From: an uncultured Bacilli bacterium | GTDB lineage: Bacteria; Bacillota_I; Bacilli_A; RF39; UBA660 | Assembly (NCBI GenBank): GCA_947632275.1 | Contig: CANROR010000069.1 | Location: 1 to 6,391 of the forward strand | Length of the DNA: 6,391 bases | Reading direction: 5' to 3' | Shown here: positions 5,540 to 6,391 of the stretch, in pieces | How the letters are laid out: each line of letters starts with the position of its first letter | Position numbering within the stretch: the stretch's first letter is position 1 | Position numbers and translations under genes: made by a program | Notes under the pieces: generated by a model | Databases searched by the model: none | What the model was told of the DNA's origin: nothing | The model's input: the letters and a program-made list of their open reading frames with translations, nothing else

Positions 5540-5871
5540 TTTTTTATTGTTGAAGGTAAATGAAAATCAACAACTCCAGTTTTTACTTGACAATTAATTT
5601 CTTCTACCCCGTCCAATAAAGATATTAACTTAAGTTTTTTACAAAATTGAAAGTTTCCCCCAAATTTTTTAAAATTACCGGGAACAACAATTTTCTCAAC
5701 GCTTCCCGACATTTCAGTAATTGCGGTATCTTTTATACCAAGTGCTGATTCCGGTAAATTATAAACGGTTAACCCTTTAGGCAAGTGATATATTAAATGG
5801 GTATTCACACCAATTAAATATCCATTTTCTTCATATGTTTTTTCTATTTTTTCACGATTAAATAAACTCAT
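5536..5871 (-). CDS. N-terminal fragment of the split LRR protein
   Basis: As written, this frame makes 111 residues. A leader of about 25 residues (MSLFNREKIEKTYEENGYLI) has no hydrophobic core. It is followed by the first degenerate LRR_5 units: VEKIVVPGNFKKFGG, LKLISLLDGVEEI and VVDFHLPSTIKK. It stops at TAG immediately after A_AAA_AAA. Alone it would be only about two to three repeats, probably too short for a stable solenoid. Confidence 0.6.
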   Translation of the reverse strand: MSLFNREKIEKTYEENGYLIGVNTHLIYHLPKGLTVYNLPESALGIKDTAITEMSGSVEKIVVPGNFKKFGGNFQFCKKLKLISLLDGVEEINCQVKTGVVDFHLPSTIKK

Positions 5872-5878
5872 ATCTTAT

Positions 5879-5882
5879 CTCC
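5879..5882 (-). promoter_or_regulatory. Shine-Dalgarno of the LRR gene
   Basis: GGAG (5882-5879) lies seven bases before the ATG at 5871 and supports it as the start. Confidence 0.65.
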
Positions 5883-5892
5883 AATCAATTTA

Positions 5893-5901
5893 ATTATATC
5901 A
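5893..5901 (-). promoter_or_regulatory. Extended -10 promoter of the LRR gene
   Basis: On the minus strand TGATATAAT (5901-5893) is a perfect TATAAT with an extended TG element. No TTGACA-like -35 is present at the right distance; that stretch is AT-only and largely covered by the palindrome at 5914-5931. The start is expected near 5886. Confidence 0.6.
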
Positions 5902-5913
5902 TAATTTTATATT

Positions 5914-5931
5914 AAATATATTAATATATTT
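5914..5931. repeat. 18-bp perfect AT-only palindrome upstream of the LRR promoter
   Basis: AAATATATTAATATATTT is its own reverse complement. It lies where the -35 of the LRR gene would be. It might be an operator or merely low-complexity spacer sequence. Confidence 0.5.
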
Positions 5932-5939
5932 TTAGACAC

Positions 5940-5946
5940 AAAAAAA
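5940..5946 (-). terminator. Possible rRNA operon terminator: U7 directly after the 5S terminal helix
   Basis: On the minus strand seven T (5946-5940) immediately follow the 3' strand of the 5S terminal helix (GTCGCGGA). No separate hairpin is found before the LRR gene. Termination using the 5S helix is an inference, and read-through into the LRR gene is possible. Confidence 0.35.
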
Positions 5947-6049
5947 TCCGCGACTACCTATTTTTGCATTATACTATCTTCGGCGTATTAGGGCTTAACT
6001 TCTCTGTTCGGGATGGGAAGAGGTGTACCACCTAAGCTATCGTCACGGA
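5947..6049 (-). rRNA. rrf: 5S ribosomal RNA
   Basis: This is the 5S RNA of the large subunit. On the minus strand the 5' TCCGTGAC pairs with 3' GTCGCGGA (one U-G), forming helix I. The conserved internal segment CCCGAACAGAGAAGTTAAGC is present, followed by the CGCCGAAGATAGTA arm. The length is about 103 nt (105 if the outer A-U pair is included), against about 116-120 in most bacteria. The missing bases are in the helix IV/V arm between TAGTA and GGTAGTCGCGG. Short 5S RNAs are known from Mollicutes. It lies about 65 bp after the 23S end in the same operon. Confidence 0.95.
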
Positions 6050-6050
6050 T

Positions 6051-6073
6051 AAAAGACAAAGATTTTGTCCTTT
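6051..6073 (-). other. Hairpin in the 23S-5S spacer next to the 5S 5' end
   Basis: The arms 6073-6064 and 6060-6051 (minus strand AAAGGACAAA / TTTGTCTTTT) pair over 10 positions, with one G-U and a three-base loop. The hairpin adjoins helix I of 5S, so it is a candidate processing signal for 5S maturation. Confidence 0.5.
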
Positions 6074-6114
6074 AAAAAACCTGATAATGTAAATACATCA
6101 AATTAACAATAATA

Positions 6115-6391
<277 letters not shown>

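Larger units (their letters stand above)
4700..5871 (-). pseudogene. BspA-type leucine-rich-repeat protein, split by a -1 shift at an A7 run
   Basis: Two fragments form one gene. The first frame (ATG at 5871) reads to STIKK and hits TAG (5538-5536) directly after seven A residues (5545-5539). Shifting back one base there continues as IAKDNYPITQNLVIPNGVTE and runs open to TAA at 4700, giving about 390 residues. The repeat pattern (V-x-x-I-V-P-G, L-x-S-I-x-L-x-x-G-V-E, L-P-S-T-I-K-K) continues across the join, so the two halves belong together. No signal peptide or membrane helix is visible, unlike secreted BspA proteins. The last ~150 residues are not repeats and end in a charged, helical tail. 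The ATG has GGAG seven bases upstream, and an extended -10 lies ahead of it. It may be a true frameshift, a slippage-controlled gene, or a sequencing error in a homopolymer. Function is unknown; LRR_5 proteins usually bind other proteins. Confidence 0.82.

Overview
The window is about 30% GC with no internal TGA codons. It carries a Firmicutes-type run of tRNA-modification genes, a tmRNA, and the 3' end of an rRNA operon. Together with an unusually short 5S rRNA (about 103 nt) and a tmRNA tag ending in AMA, this suggests a small-genome, low-GC member of the Bacilli or a Mollicutes relative, such as an RF39- or Erysipelotrichales-like gut lineage. That placement is inference. Tryptophan is encoded by TGG everywhere checked, and TGA occurs only as the tsaB stop, so the standard bacterial code fits.

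Layout. Bases 1-1724 (plus strand) hold the 3' part of a gene for a membrane-anchored XRE-family regulator, followed 54 bp later by a YetF-type (DUF421) membrane protein. A hairpin at 1763-1789 can end transcription from both sides. All remaining features are on the minus strand. ssrA (tmRNA) occupies 1819-2171 and has its own promoter in the 43-bp gap after tsaD. Upstream of it lies the tightly packed operon tsaE-tsaB-rimI-tsaD (4625 down to 2215), whose genes overlap or are 1-2 nt apart. Its promoter partly overlaps the terminator of the preceding gene. That gene (5871-4700) is a BspA-type leucine-rich-repeat protein, broken into two frames at a run of seven A residues. Next come a 5S rRNA (about 6049-5947) and the 3' end of a 23S rRNA that runs off the right edge.

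How it fits together. TsaE, TsaB and TsaD make the threonylcarbamoyl-adenosine (t6A37) modification on ANN-reading tRNAs. RimI is the N-terminal acetyltransferase normally found in this cluster. tmRNA rescues stalled ribosomes and the rRNA operon supplies the ribosome, so most of the minus strand serves translation. The least ordinary items are the LRR gene, split at a correctly phased A_AAA_AAA heptamer directly before a stop codon, the divergent tmRNA tag, the reduced 5S rRNA, and the overlapping terminator and promoter between the LRR gene and tsaE. I saw no mobile element, CRISPR array, tRNA gene or clearly new multi-gene system.
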